Source: Sphaerisporangium album
Lineage (GTDB): Bacteria; Actinomycetota; Actinomycetes; Streptosporangiales; Streptosporangiaceae
Reading direction: 5' to 3'
NCBI RefSeq assembly: GCF_003323745.1
Contig: NZ_QOIL01000026.1
Coordinates: forward strand, 62,001-126,000
Length of the DNA: 64,000 bases
Part shown: piece after piece, positions 54,200 to 62,358 of the stretch
How the letters are laid out: the number at the start of each line of letters is the position of its first letter
How positions within the stretch are numbered: the first letter of the stretch is position 1
Made by a program: the position numbers and the translations under genes
Notes under the pieces: generated by a model
What the model was told of the DNA's origin: nothing
The model's input: only the letters and a program-made list of their open reading frames with translations
Databases searched by the model: none

Positions 54200-54805
54200 C
54201 TAGAGCCAGCCGGCTTCGGCGGCGATCCTCGCGGCGTCGAGGCGGTTGCGCGCCCCGGTCTTGCAGATGATGCGGGATAAGTGATTTCGGACCGTTCCCA
54301 CGGATAAATACAGCTTCGCCGCGATCTCCTTGGAGGCGGCCCCCTGCGCCGCGATGCGCAGCACGTCGAGCTCGCGGGGCGTCAGCGGGTTGTCGGGGGA
54401 GGTCAGCGCGGCGATGGCCAGGTCGGAGTCCACGGCCTTGCGCCCGGCGGCGACGCGGCGGATGCCGTCCGTGAGGTGTTCCGGCGCCACGTCGATGCTC
54501 AGGAACCCGAGCGCGTGGGCCGCGAAGGCGCGCCGGACCTGGCCCGGATTGGGCTGGCTCGACAGGAGCAGCACCCGGCAGCGCGGCGCCTTCTCGTGCA
54601 GGCGCGCGGCGGCGGTGAACCCGTCCACGTCGGGGAGGTCCACGTCGATGACCGCCGCGTCCGGGTCGAGTTCGAGGGCCGCCGGGAGAATGTATTCGCC
54701 GGACGCGACATCCGCGACCACCATGAGACCCTTCTCCGCGTTCAGCGACGCCACCAGACCCCGGCGTACCAGCGGGAGATGTTCGGCGACCAGGATGCGT
54801 ATCAA
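54200..54805 (-). CDS. Atypical response regulator with LuxR output
   Basis: 201 residues from a TTG at 54805, AAGGGAG 5 nt upstream; the frame is open to 54862 without a start signal. The receiver keeps a phospho-acceptor-like Asp (AAVIDVDLPDVDGF) but the acidic pair is AEH instead of DD, and the conserved Lys is absent (GFLSID). The LuxR helix-turn-helix is intact: LTPRELDVLRIAAQGAASKEIAAKLYLSVGTVRNHL (two parts). It is probably phosphorylation-independent. No histidine kinase lies nearby. Confidence 0.86.
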   Translation of the reverse strand: MIRILVAEHLPLVRRGLVASLNAEKGLMVVADVASGEYILPAALELDPDAAVIDVDLPDVDGFTAAARLHEKAPRCRVLLLSSQPNPGQVRRAFAAHALGFLSIDVAPEHLTDGIRRVAAGRKAVDSDLAIAALTSPDNPLTPRELDVLRIAAQGAASKEIAAKLYLSVGTVRNHLSRIICKTGARNRLDAARIAAEAGWL

Positions 54806-55055
54806 GGTGCTCCCTTGAGTGGCCCTGGAACAGATCCGGCAAATGCCGCTTCGCCGGTTCATATCCCACGGTGTCTGGATGATTGCTTACCGTCAATGCA
54901 GTCTCCCGATTAGCTCCACGACGCGCAAGTCACTCCTACGACTGGTCGTTGATGCGGTCTTCGGGCACACGGCGGGGCGCGGCGGCGAGTTCGGTTAGGC
55001 TCGGAGGGGGCAATGTAAACAGAAGGCATCTTCTCCGCAGGCGGGGGTAACACCT

Positions 55056-56360
55056 ATGAGCTGGCTCATCGTGGCCGGGTTTCTCACCTTCTTCCTCGGG
55101 TTGGCCTTGTCCATCGCCCTGCACGAGCTGGGGCACCTGATCCCCGCCAAGCTCTTCGGGGTCAGGGTCACGCAGTACATGGTCGGTTTCGGGCCGACGC
55201 TCTGGTCCCGGCGCCGTGGTGAAACCGAGTACGGCCTGAAGTGGATTCCGTTCGGCGGTTACATCCGCATGGTCGGCCCGTTCCCACCGCGGCCCGACGA
55301 CGGGGGCAAATTGCGCTCCATGCCCACCGGCCCCTGGCAGGGGCTCATCGAGAGCGCCAGGCAGGCGTCCCTGGAGGATGTCCGCCCCGGCGACGAGGAC
55401 CGCGTGCTGTACCGCAAGCCGTGGTGGCAGCGCTTCATCATCTTCATCGGCGGCCCGCTGATGAACTTCGTGCTGGCCTTCGCCCTGTTCTCCCTCGTCT
55501 TCATGGGCTTCGGCATCGAGGTCACCAAGCCCACCGTCGCCAAGGTCTCCGAGTGCGTCATGACGCTCGCGCAGGAGGCCCAGGGGCAGAAGTGCGGGCC
55601 GTCGTTCAAGCCCACCCCCGCCGCGCAGGCGGGCCTGCGGACGAACGACACGATCGTCTCCTTCGCCGGCAGGCCGGTGCGCACCTGGGAGGACGCGACC
55701 AGGCTGATCCGCTCGCACGGCGCCGGTCCCGTCGCCATCGGCATCGTCCGCGACGGCAAGTCGACGACGCTCAACGCCACCCTCATCGCCCAGGACCGCC
55801 CCTCGCTCGCCGACCCGACCAAGATGGACAAGAACGTCGGTTTCCTGGGCATCACACCCCTCATCGTCGTCGAGAAGCAGGGGCCGGGGTACGCCGTCGG
55901 CAGGATGTGGGACATGACGGCCCGCACGGCGCAGGCCCTGGTGCAGTTCCCGCAGAAGATCGTCGGTGTGTACGAGGCGGCCTTCGGCGGGGCCGAGCGG
56001 GCGCTCGACAGCCCGCAGAGCGTCGTCGGCGCGGGCAGGCTCGGCGGTGAGATCGCCGCCTCCAAGCTCCCGCTGGAGGGGAAGATCGCCATGTTCCTCA
56101 CGTTGCTCGGCGGCATGAACCTCGCGGTCGGCATGTTCAACCTGGTCCCGCTGCTGCCCCTGGACGGAGGCCAGATCGCGGGCGCGCTGTGGGAGGGGCT
56201 CAAGCGCGGGTACGCCCGGGTGCGCCGCCGCGCGATGCCGGGACACGTCGACATCGCCAAGGCCCTGCCGCTGACCTACGGCGTGGTCGCGGTGCTGTTC
56301 GTGGTCTTCGGCCTGCTGATCTACGCCGACATCGTCAACCCGATCCGCCTGACGGGCTGA
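55056..56360 (+). CDS. rseP: Site-2 protease RseP/Rip1 type
   Basis: 434 residues. The zinc site HELGH is at 23-27 in the first membrane helix, and the second metal motif LLPLDGGQIAG is near residue 370. A PDZ domain lies between (about residues 180-265, AAQAGLRTNDTIVSFAGRPV). Four hydrophobic segments are visible. The enzyme cleaves anti-sigma factors or other membrane substrates inside the bilayer. Length matches Rip1-like proteins (about 400-430). Confidence 0.93.
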   Translation: MSWLIVAGFLTFFLGLALSIALHELGHLIPAKLFGVRVTQYMVGFGPTLWSRRRGETEYGLKWIPFGGYIRMVGPFPPRPDDGGKLRSMPTGPWQGLIESARQASLEDVRPGDEDRVLYRKPWWQRFIIFIGGPLMNFVLAFALFSLVFMGFGIEVTKPTVAKVSECVMTLAQEAQGQKCGPSFKPTPAAQAGLRTNDTIVSFAGRPVRTWEDATRLIRSHGAGPVAIGIVRDGKSTTLNATLIAQDRPSLADPTKMDKNVGFLGITPLIVVEKQGPGYAVGRMWDMTARTAQALVQFPQKIVGVYEAAFGGAERALDSPQSVVGAGRLGGEIAASKLPLEGKIAMFLTLLGGMNLAVGMFNLVPLLPLDGGQIAGALWEGLKRGYARVRRRAMPGHVDIAKALPLTYGVVAVLFVVFGLLIYADIVNPIRLTG

Positions 56361-56414
56361 CTCTGATCCGCCACAGGTGAGGCGCCGCCCGGCAGGCGGC
56401 GCCCCGCCCGGGCG

Positions 56415-57362
56415 TCAGTACATCGAGATGTGCACGTGGTCGAAGTGGTTGGCCGTGACGCCGCCGCGGTCCTCCATCGCGCGCCAGCCCGGGAAGCCCA
56501 GGTTGTAGATGCGCTGCCGGTAGATCACGTACTTCACGCCGAGCTTGCCGCCGTTCTTGATCGCCCACGCGGCGATCTCGTCCCCCAGCGCCACCTGTCC
56601 CGCGGACGGCATCGCGCCGCCCGAGCTGAGCATGAAGTCGCAGGCCCGTCCCAGCGGATGCTCGCCGGAGTCCTCGGGGCGGTAGCAGCCGACGGGGAAG
56701 CTCAGGCTGAAGTGGCTCTGCACCTCCGCCCGCATCAGGCGCGTCCGCGGGGTGATGTTGTCGCTACCGGTGGGCAGTTCGGGGGCCCACGCCCCGTTGG
56801 CCCGCTTGCCGGGCGCGGTGGGGACGAGCGCGTCGAGCTTGTCCTTGATCTGGCCGATCAGCCGCTCGGCGTCCTTGCGCCGAGCGGTCACCTCGGCCAC
56901 GTCGCCGCGCAGGCGCACGGTCAGCCGCCGGGCGTCGTCGGACGCCTTCCTGCGCTCGTCCCGCACCGTCGCGAACTGCGCGATCTTGGCGTTCTGCTCT
57001 TCCTGGAGTTGCAGCAGCAGGGCGGCGCCGCCGTAGCCGGGGGACATGAGCTGGCCCGCGACCCCGAGGTCGCCCGCCTGGTACTGGAGCTGGGCGATGT
57101 CGCCCACCTGCGCCTGAGCCGCCTCAAGGCCCTGCTTCGCGTCCTTCAGGCGCGAGCGCGCCGCCTTCTCGGCGGCCTTGGCCTCGGCCACGGCGACGCG
57201 CTTGGCGTTGTACTGCTCGATCAGCCGGTCGACCTGTTTGCCGAGCGATTCCAGTTGCGCCCTGAGCTGCTTCTCCGTCGGTTTGGGCGCGGCGTTTCCG
57301 GCCGCGGCCGGGCCGAGCACGAGCCCGGCCATGGTGAGAACGGTCATGACGCCTGCGGTCAC
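56415..57362 (-). CDS. Secreted coiled-coil cell-wall protein with a C-terminal peptidase-like domain
   Basis: 315 residues from the GTG at 57362. A signal peptide (MTVLTMAGLVLGPAAAGNA) is followed by a long coiled coil (about residues 25-190) and a C-terminal domain with HFSLSFPVGCYRPEDSGEHPLGRACDFMLSS, then NHFDHVHISMY (H and D residues as in D-Ala-D-Ala/LD-peptidase-like folds). The upstream 112-nt sequence is a c-di-AMP riboswitch. Longer reading to 57509 is thus non-coding. A CTG at 57392 after GGAGAGGAGAGG is an alternative start that would give a better signal-peptide n-region. Confidence 0.83.
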   Translation of the reverse strand: MTAGVMTVLTMAGLVLGPAAAGNAAPKPTEKQLRAQLESLGKQVDRLIEQYNAKRVAVAEAKAAEKAARSRLKDAKQGLEAAQAQVGDIAQLQYQAGDLGVAGQLMSPGYGGAALLLQLQEEQNAKIAQFATVRDERRKASDDARRLTVRLRGDVAEVTARRKDAERLIGQIKDKLDALVPTAPGKRANGAWAPELPTGSDNITPRTRLMRAEVQSHFSLSFPVGCYRPEDSGEHPLGRACDFMLSSGGAMPSAGQVALGDEIAAWAIKNGGKLGVKYVIYRQRIYNLGFPGWRAMEDRGGVTANHFDHVHISMY

Positions 57363-57410
57363 GGTGGCGTAGCGGCCCGTAGTCGGGGGCAGAGCCCTCT
57401 CCTCTCCATC

Positions 57411-57522
57411 CGCCGACCGGGTTAGCTGACGGGTTCGGGCCGGAGCAGCCCTACCACGACGTGGATTCACCCCAAGAACCGTTGGGTCCCCGGCTCCCGG
57501 GCGGGGCACCCGGGATTAGGCG
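57411..57522 (-). promoter_or_regulatory. c-di-AMP riboswitch (ydaO/yuaA class)
   Basis: On the minus strand the segments GGGACCCAACGGTTCTTGGG, GGTGAATCC, TAGGGCTGCTC, CCGAACCCGTCAGCTAACCC and GGTCGGCGG are in the order and spacing of the ydaO class. A closing stem pairs CGCC (57522-57519) plus CCGGGT with ACCCGG plus GGCG (57414-57411). In Streptomyces the same riboswitch controls resuscitation-promoting and other cell-wall hydrolases. Confidence 0.93.
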
Positions 57523-57523
57523 T

Positions 57524-57542
57524 ACCGGCCGTTACGGCCGGT
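57524..57542 (-). terminator. Terminator of galT, just upstream of the riboswitch
   Basis: ACCGGCCG and CGGCCGGT (8 bp, 3-nt loop) lie between the galT stop and the riboswitch start. It could separate the galT transcript from that of the hydrolase. Confidence 0.6.
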
Positions 57543-57598
57543 GTTCGATGGATGTTAGTGCTTAGCCGTAGCCCGCGATAGCTTTGTGGCGAAATGTC

Positions 57599-58678
57599 CT
57601 AAAAGTTGTCCTGTGTCCGAAGTTGCCGGGCCGCCTCCTCGGGCAGCACGTCGTTCACGAACGCGCCCATGGCCGACTCCGACCCCGCCAGGTACTTCAG
57701 CTTCTGCGGCGCCCTGCGGATGCTGAAGAGCTGCAGATGCAGGTAGGCGAGGTCGCGCCCCTCGCGCACCGGCGCCTGGTGCCAGGCCGCGACGTAGGGC
57801 ATGGGCACGCCGAACAGGCCGTCCAGCCGCCGAAGCACCCCGGTGTACAGCGGGCCGAATGCCGCGCGCTCCTCCGCGTCCAGCGACCCCAGGTCGGGAA
57901 CCCGCCGGTTCAGGTACACGTGCACCTCGAACGGCCAGCGCGCCGCCGCGGGGACGAACGCCGTCCAGTGCTCGTTCGCCGCCACCACGCGGGTCTCGGC
58001 CTTGCGCTCGGCGGCCAGCACGTCGGCGAACAGGTCGCCCCCCGTGCGCTCGCGGTAGCGCGCGGCGGAGGCGAGCATCTGCCGCGTCCGCGGGGTCACG
58101 TACGGGTACGCGTAGATCTGCCCGTGCGGATGGGACAGCGTGATGCCGATCTCCGCGCCGCGGTTCTCGAAGCAGAACACCTGCTCCACGCCCGCAAGGG
58201 TGGACAGCTCCGCCGTGCGGTCGGCCCAGGCTGTCAGGACGAGGTCGACCTGCTCGGGGGAGAGCGCGGCGAACGAGGAGTCGTGCTCGGAGGTGAAGCA
58301 CACCACCTCGCACCGTCCCATGCCCGGCCGCACCTCGCTCAGCCCGCCGGGCTCATCGTAGGCGCCCTCCCGCTGGCTGAAGGACGGGAAGCGGTTCTCG
58401 AACACCGCCACGTCGTACTCGGGGGAGGGGATCTCGGTCTGCCTGCCCGGCGCCGAGGGGCACAGCGGGCACTGGTCCGCCGGCGGCAGGAACGTACGGT
58501 CCTGGCGGTGCCCGGCGACGGCGATCCACTCGTCCATGATCGGGTCGTGGCGCAGCTCGGAGGCCGGGGGCCGCGCGGGCAGCTCGCGCGTGTCGGGCGC
58601 GCCGCGGTCGGCGTCGTCGCGCCGGTCGAAGTAGATCAGCTCGCGTCCGTCGGCCAGGCGGGTGACGGTGCGCTTCAC
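57599..58678 (-). CDS. galT: Galactose-1-phosphate uridylyltransferase
   Basis: 359 residues from a GTG at 58678 overlapping the DeoR stop. The nucleophile motif SHPHGQIYAYPY (about residue 183) and the zinc-type CPLCPS (about 70) are present, with the late HLQLFSIRRAPQKLKYLAG block. It transfers UMP from UDP-glucose to galactose-1-phosphate in the Leloir pathway. galK and galE are not in the window. Confidence 0.94.
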   Translation of the reverse strand: MKRTVTRLADGRELIYFDRRDDADRGAPDTRELPARPPASELRHDPIMDEWIAVAGHRQDRTFLPPADQCPLCPSAPGRQTEIPSPEYDVAVFENRFPSFSQREGAYDEPGGLSEVRPGMGRCEVVCFTSEHDSSFAALSPEQVDLVLTAWADRTAELSTLAGVEQVFCFENRGAEIGITLSHPHGQIYAYPYVTPRTRQMLASAARYRERTGGDLFADVLAAERKAETRVVAANEHWTAFVPAAARWPFEVHVYLNRRVPDLGSLDAEERAAFGPLYTGVLRRLDGLFGVPMPYVAAWHQAPVREGRDLAYLHLQLFSIRRAPQKLKYLAGSESAMGAFVNDVLPEEAARQLRTQDNF

Positions 58679-59487
58679 TGTGCCGCCACCTGTGCCGCCA
58701 CCTGCGCCGTCTCGCCCGGCTCCGCCAGCACCAGCGTGCCCACCTGGTCGGCCAGCAGGGGCCTGGCCTCCTCGGGCAGGCCCGTGTCGCTGATCAGCAC
58801 ATGGGCCTCGTCCAGCTTGGCGATCGTGCTGATGCCGACGGTGCCCCACTTGGTGTGGTCGGCCAGCACGACGAGCTGCTGGGCGGCGGCGACCAGCGCC
58901 CTGTTCGTCTCCGCCTCCAGCAGGTTGGGCGTCGTGAAGCCCGCCCTGACGTTCATGCCGTGCACGCCCAGCATCAGGGTGTCGACGTTCAGCTCGCGGA
59001 TCGCGGCCACCGCGACCGGGCCGACCAGTGCGTCCGACGGCGTGCGCACCCCCCCGGTGAGCACCACGGTCTGGTCGGGACGGCCCGCCCGATGGAAGAC
59101 GTCGGCCACCTGCAGGGAGTTGGTGATGACGGTCAGCTCGGGGACGTCGACCAGGTGGTGGGCGAGCGTCCAGATCGTCGTGCCCGCCGACAGCGCGACG
59201 GCCGTGCCGGGCCGCACGAGCTCGGCGGCCCTGCGTGCGATGGCCTCCTTCTCGGCCTGCTGGCGCACGGACTTCGCGGCGAACCCGGGCTCCTCGGTCG
59301 AGCCCGATCCCGTGGCGGTGGCGCCGCCGTGGACCTTCTCGATCAGTCCTCGTTCCGCCAGGACCTCCAGGTCGCGGCGGATGGTCATGTCGGACACCCC
59401 GAGCTCGCGCACCAGATCGGCGACCCGCGCCGCGCCGTTCCTGCGTACGCGCTCGAGGATCGCCTGCTGCCGTTGCTGGGCCAGCAT
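58675..59487 (-). CDS. DeoR-family repressor of the galT operon
   Basis: 270 residues. N-terminal winged helix (RQQAILERVRRNGAARVADL, VRELGVSDMTIRRDLEVLAE) and a DeoR sugar-phosphate sensor domain (GTAVALSAGTTIWTLAHHL, then DTLMLGVHGMNVRAGFTTPN, LADHTKWGTVGIS). Family knowledge: a phosphorylated sugar releases the repressor. The 4-bp overlap with galT makes galactose metabolism the likely target. GAAGAGGAG precedes the ATG. Confidence 0.93.
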   Translation of the reverse strand: MLAQQRQQAILERVRRNGAARVADLVRELGVSDMTIRRDLEVLAERGLIEKVHGGATATGSGSTEEPGFAAKSVRQQAEKEAIARRAAELVRPGTAVALSAGTTIWTLAHHLVDVPELTVITNSLQVADVFHRAGRPDQTVVLTGGVRTPSDALVGPVAVAAIRELNVDTLMLGVHGMNVRAGFTTPNLLEAETNRALVAAAQQLVVLADHTKWGTVGISTIAKLDEAHVLISDTGLPEEARPLLADQVGTLVLAEPGETAQVAAQVAAQ

Positions 59488-59519
59488 CGTCGCTCCTCTT
59501 CAACAGATTTCCCCAAATT

Positions 59520-59550
59520 ATCACATATTACTACCGGTCCAATGTTGGAA
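59520..59550 (-). promoter_or_regulatory. Candidate promoter of deoR-galT
   Basis: TTGGAC, 16-nt spacer, TAATTT on the minus strand in an AT-rich stretch about 30-60 bp upstream of the DeoR start. CCAACATTGG overlaps the -35 and may be a repressor half-site. Confidence 0.45.
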
Positions 59551-59705
59551 TGTGATGGCGGAACGCTCACTTCGACGGACCGGCCGGTGTGACGACCTGA
59601 GGGGCGCCCGGCCCGCGCCTGCGGTGTCTTTGAGGTTTGGGCCTTGCGCGGCTCTGTCAACGGGAACAGGTTGAGAACACGAATCGAACACGAAGGGACG
59701 CCGAG

Positions 59706-59783
59706 ATGGCCAGACGTGCGCGCAAGAGCCGGGCCCGCAAGAAGAAGAAGGCCAACCACGGCAAGCGGCCGACCTCGCGCTGA
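59706..59783 (+). CDS. Small basic ribosomal protein bL37
   Basis: 25 residues: begins MARRARKSRARKKKK and ends NHGKRPTSR. The very basic composition and the NHGKRP ending match actinobacterial bL37, a tiny protein of the large ribosomal subunit. AAGGGA lies 7 nt upstream of the ATG. A 9-bp hairpin follows the stop. It is easily missed by gene finders because of its length. Confidence 0.85.
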   Translation: MARRARKSRARKKKKANHGKRPTSR

Positions 59784-59789
59784 CCCTCC

Positions 59790-59820
59790 CAGGGGCCCGA
59801 AGCCGCGCTCAGGGCCCCTG
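59790..59820. terminator. Terminator of bL37
   Basis: CAGGGGCCC (59790-59798) and GGGCCCCTG (59812-59820), 9-bp perfect stem, 13-nt loop. The right arm overlaps the 3' end of the convergent TIGR03086-like gene. Confidence 0.65.
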
Positions 59821-60432
59821 TGGGGCCTGCTCAGGGCCCTCCGGGGCTCCTTCGTCCTCTGGACGCCCGCCCCGGCCCCAGGCCACCAGCAGGCGCGTCT
59901 GCGCGTCGGCGTGGTCCGGTAAGGGCGGGCGATCTCCTATCACCCCCGCCTGCCGGTAGGAGTCCTCCGCTCCGGCGAACCACACCGTGCACACCTCCAC
60001 CAGCTCCGGGTCGAGGTGGCCGTCGCCGCCGATCGCCGTCGCGAGGTCCCACGTGTGGATCAGCGTGTCCGCGAACAGCTCGCTGATGTACTCCTCACCC
60101 GGCACGTCCCCGAAGGACAGGTGGACCGTGCGCGCGAGCACGTCGTCGGGCTCCATGGCGCGCACCGCGGCAGCGGCGGCGACGTCGAACGCCTTCACCG
60201 GGTCGTCCCCGAGCAGGTCCCCGTCCAGCCGGTCGCCGACCTCCCCGACCGACCTGCCCGCCAGCAGCTCCGGCGCCCACAGGCTCTCGCCCACCAGATG
60301 CTCGACCAGGGTGCGGACGTCCCAGTCCGCGCACGCCGTGGGTAACCGCCACTGGTCGGCCCTGACCTGGTGCACGTACATGCCGAATTGGTCGAGAGCC
60401 CGGCGGTACGCCTCGCGGATGTCCATCGTCAT
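59809..60432 (-). CDS. TIGR03086-like metal-binding protein (mycothiol maleylpyruvate isomerase fold)
   Basis: 207 residues from the ATG at 60432, 5 nt after GGAGGGG (ATGs at 60435 and 60426 are alternatives). DinB-like helical bundle: LPTACADWDVRTLVEHLVGE (metal-binding His of the family), RAMEPDDVLARTVHLSFGDV, and FADTLIHTWDLATAIG with the closing metal His. Some relatives use mycothiol; the substrate here is unknown. The tail after residue 185 is acidic and Pro-rich. Confidence 0.85.
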   Translation of the reverse strand: MTMDIREAYRRALDQFGMYVHQVRADQWRLPTACADWDVRTLVEHLVGESLWAPELLAGRSVGEVGDRLDGDLLGDDPVKAFDVAAAAAVRAMEPDDVLARTVHLSFGDVPGEEYISELFADTLIHTWDLATAIGGDGHLDPELVEVCTVWFAGAEDSYRQAGVIGDRPPLPDHADAQTRLLVAWGRGGRPEDEGAPEGPEQAPQGP

Positions 60433-60553
60433 CATGCCCCTCCCGCGTCCTCGCCCCGACGTTAACCCGCCGCGCAAGATCCCGTCAGGGGCCGCCGGCC
60501 ACGCCGTGTCACACCAGCGCGAGAAGCGCGGCCCGAGGTCCTGAACCCGCCAC

Positions 60554-61903
60554 TCACCCGAGCCCGGCGAGGGCCTCCTCGATCGCCCGGTGGAACGTCG
60601 GGTACGCGTAGATCATGCTCCTGAGCCGCTCGATCGGGATCCGCGCGTGCACCGCGAGCGTCAGCAGGCCGAGCACCTCCCCGCCGGACGGCCCCGCGCT
60701 CGTCGCGCCGGCCAGGACGTTGCCGTCCGCGACGAGCTTCACGAAGCCGTCGGACCGCGCGATCCAGCCGCGGGCGGACAGCGGCGCGACGGCGGCGCGC
60801 ACGTCCAGGCCCTTCTCCCGGGCCTGCCGCTCGGTCAGCCCGACCGCGCCCACCTCCGGGTCGGTGAAGGTGACACGCGGCACGGCGTGGTAGGCCGCCG
60901 TGGGGCCCGGCTTGCCGAGGATGTCGGCCAGTGCGATCTTCGCCTGGTACGTCGCCATGTGGGTGAAGTTGCCCTTGCCGGTCACGTCGCCGACCGCCCA
61001 TAGGCCGTCGCCGGCCCGCATGTGGTCGTCCACGTCGATCGCCCGCGCCGACTCGTCCAGCCCGGCCGCGCCCACCCCGAGCGCCGCGAGGTCGGATCGG
61101 CGTCCCGTGGCGACCAGCAGCCGCTCGGCGCGGTGGCTGCCGCCCTCGGTCATGACCGTGAACGCCGACCCGTGGTGGTCCACGCGGGTGGCCGTGGTGC
61201 CCGTGCGGACGGTGACGCCCTCGTCGGCGAAGACCTTGGCGATCAGCTCGCCCGCCTCCGGTTCCTCCTGGGGCAGCAGGCTCGCGGCGGCCTCGATGAC
61301 GGTGACCCGTGCGCCGAAGCGGGCGTACACCTGGGCCAGTTCGGCCCCCACCGCGCCGCCGCCGAGGACGATCAGCGACTCGGGCACCCGGTCGGCCTCG
61401 ATCGCCTCGTGGTTGGTCCAGTACGGGGTGCCGTGCAGCCCGGGGATCGGCGGTATGGCCGCCTGCGAGCCGATCGCGACGACCACGCCCCGGCGGGCGC
61501 GCAGCACGCGGGCGCCGTCCACGAGGACCTCTCGAGGGCCGGTGAGCTTTCCGCGGCCGCGCACGAGGGTGCCGCCCTTGCCGGTGAACCGCTCGGCGGC
61601 GACCTTGTCGTCCCAGTCGTCGGTCGCCTCCTCCCGGATCCGGCGGGCCACGGGCGCCCAGTCGGGGACGACGGACGCCTCGCCCGACATGCCCGGGATC
61701 CTCCGGGCCTCGGCGAGCAGATCGGCCGCCCGGATCATCATTTTGGACGGGACGCATCCCCAGTAGGGGCACTCGCCTCCCACGAGGGCGGCTTCCACTC
61801 CGGCGACGGCGAGCCCGGCCTCGGCGAGGCTCTCCGCGACCTCCTCGCCACCCGGTCCGAGGCCCAGGACGATGACGTCGAACTCTTCCGTTTCCGCATC
61901 CAT
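60554..61903 (-). CDS. Flavin-dependent disulfide reductase (dihydrolipoyl dehydrogenase/mercuric reductase family)
   Basis: 449 residues from the ATG at 61903 (AGAGGATGG upstream; an ATG two codons earlier is too close). FAD site FDVIVLGLGPGGEEVAESLA, redox-active disulfide GGECPYWGCVPSKMMIRAADL, NAD(P) site SLIVLGGGAVGAELAQVYARFG, and GDGLWAVGDVTGKGNFTHMA. The C-terminal dimer motif is YPTFHRAIEE, where the classical HPTxxE histidine is replaced by Tyr. The PYWGC disulfide spacing is the CxxxxC of this group. The substrate is uncertain. Confidence 0.92.
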   Translation of the reverse strand: MDAETEEFDVIVLGLGPGGEEVAESLAEAGLAVAGVEAALVGGECPYWGCVPSKMMIRAADLLAEARRIPGMSGEASVVPDWAPVARRIREEATDDWDDKVAAERFTGKGGTLVRGRGKLTGPREVLVDGARVLRARRGVVVAIGSQAAIPPIPGLHGTPYWTNHEAIEADRVPESLIVLGGGAVGAELAQVYARFGARVTVIEAAASLLPQEEPEAGELIAKVFADEGVTVRTGTTATRVDHHGSAFTVMTEGGSHRAERLLVATGRRSDLAALGVGAAGLDESARAIDVDDHMRAGDGLWAVGDVTGKGNFTHMATYQAKIALADILGKPGPTAAYHAVPRVTFTDPEVGAVGLTERQAREKGLDVRAAVAPLSARGWIARSDGFVKLVADGNVLAGATSAGPSGGEVLGLLTLAVHARIPIERLRSMIYAYPTFHRAIEEALAGLG

Positions 61904-61992
61904 GGCCATCCTCTGCCCCGGCCGATATCCGTCGAACGCCAGCCCTATTTAAGGATGTCCGAAAAGTCGAAACCCGACGGAGTGCGCGGTAC

Positions 61993-62241
61993 CTATGGCC
62001 CGCCATTCGGCGCGGAGTGCTGGAAAGGCCCCGGACCGTCAGGTCCACGAGCTGCCACAGGCGGGTGCGCAGGGACGGCCGGCGTCTCCTTCTCGTGGGT
62101 GATCCCGGCGAGGGCGTCGACCAGGATGGTCGCGGCGTCGCGCGGGGAGATCACGTCGCCGAGCAGGTCGAGCTCGCCGGCGGACGAGGCCAGGATCGCC
62201 TCCACCACCGCGAGGTGGCGCTCCTTGAAGGCGCGCACCAT
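61993..62241 (-). pseudogene. C-terminal remnant of a TetR-type regulator
   Basis: 82 codons; residues 5-50 (FKERHLAVVEAILASSAGEL, DLLGDVISPRDAATILVDALAG) look like the last helices of a TetR ligand domain. There is no DNA-binding part. The 5' portion is missing next to the tRNA-Gly half at 62318-62358, so the gene was probably cut when that region was rearranged. Confidence 0.5.
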
Positions 62242-62266
62242 GGGACCAGAAGCGGGCCGGGAAAGA

Positions 62267-62308
62267 AGTAAGGCCCGGGCCGAGGAGTACGTCCTCTACC
62301 TGGGCCTT
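62267..62308 (-). terminator. Terminator-like hairpin beside the tRNA-Gly half
   Basis: AAGGCCC and GGGCCTT arms with an inner GAGGA/TCCTC stem. On the minus strand it follows the tRNA-Gly 3' end by about 10 nt, as a native tRNA terminator would. Confidence 0.55.
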
Positions 62309-62317
62309 CGTAGTGAG

Positions 62318-62358
62318 AGCGGACGACGGGAATCGAACCCGCGTAGCCAGTTTGGAAG
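62318..62358 (-). pseudogene. 3' half of tRNA-Gly (anticodon TCC), probable att scar
   Basis: On the minus strand the anticodon loop CTTCCAA (62358-62352) is followed by stem ACTGG, variable CTAC, a complete T-arm GCGGGTTCGATTCCCGT, the acceptor half CGTCCGC and discriminator T (62318). No 5' half precedes it: the pairing partner CCAGT of the anticodon stem is absent. The break falls exactly at the anticodon loop, the usual crossover of tRNA-targeting tyrosine recombinases. Confidence 0.85.
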
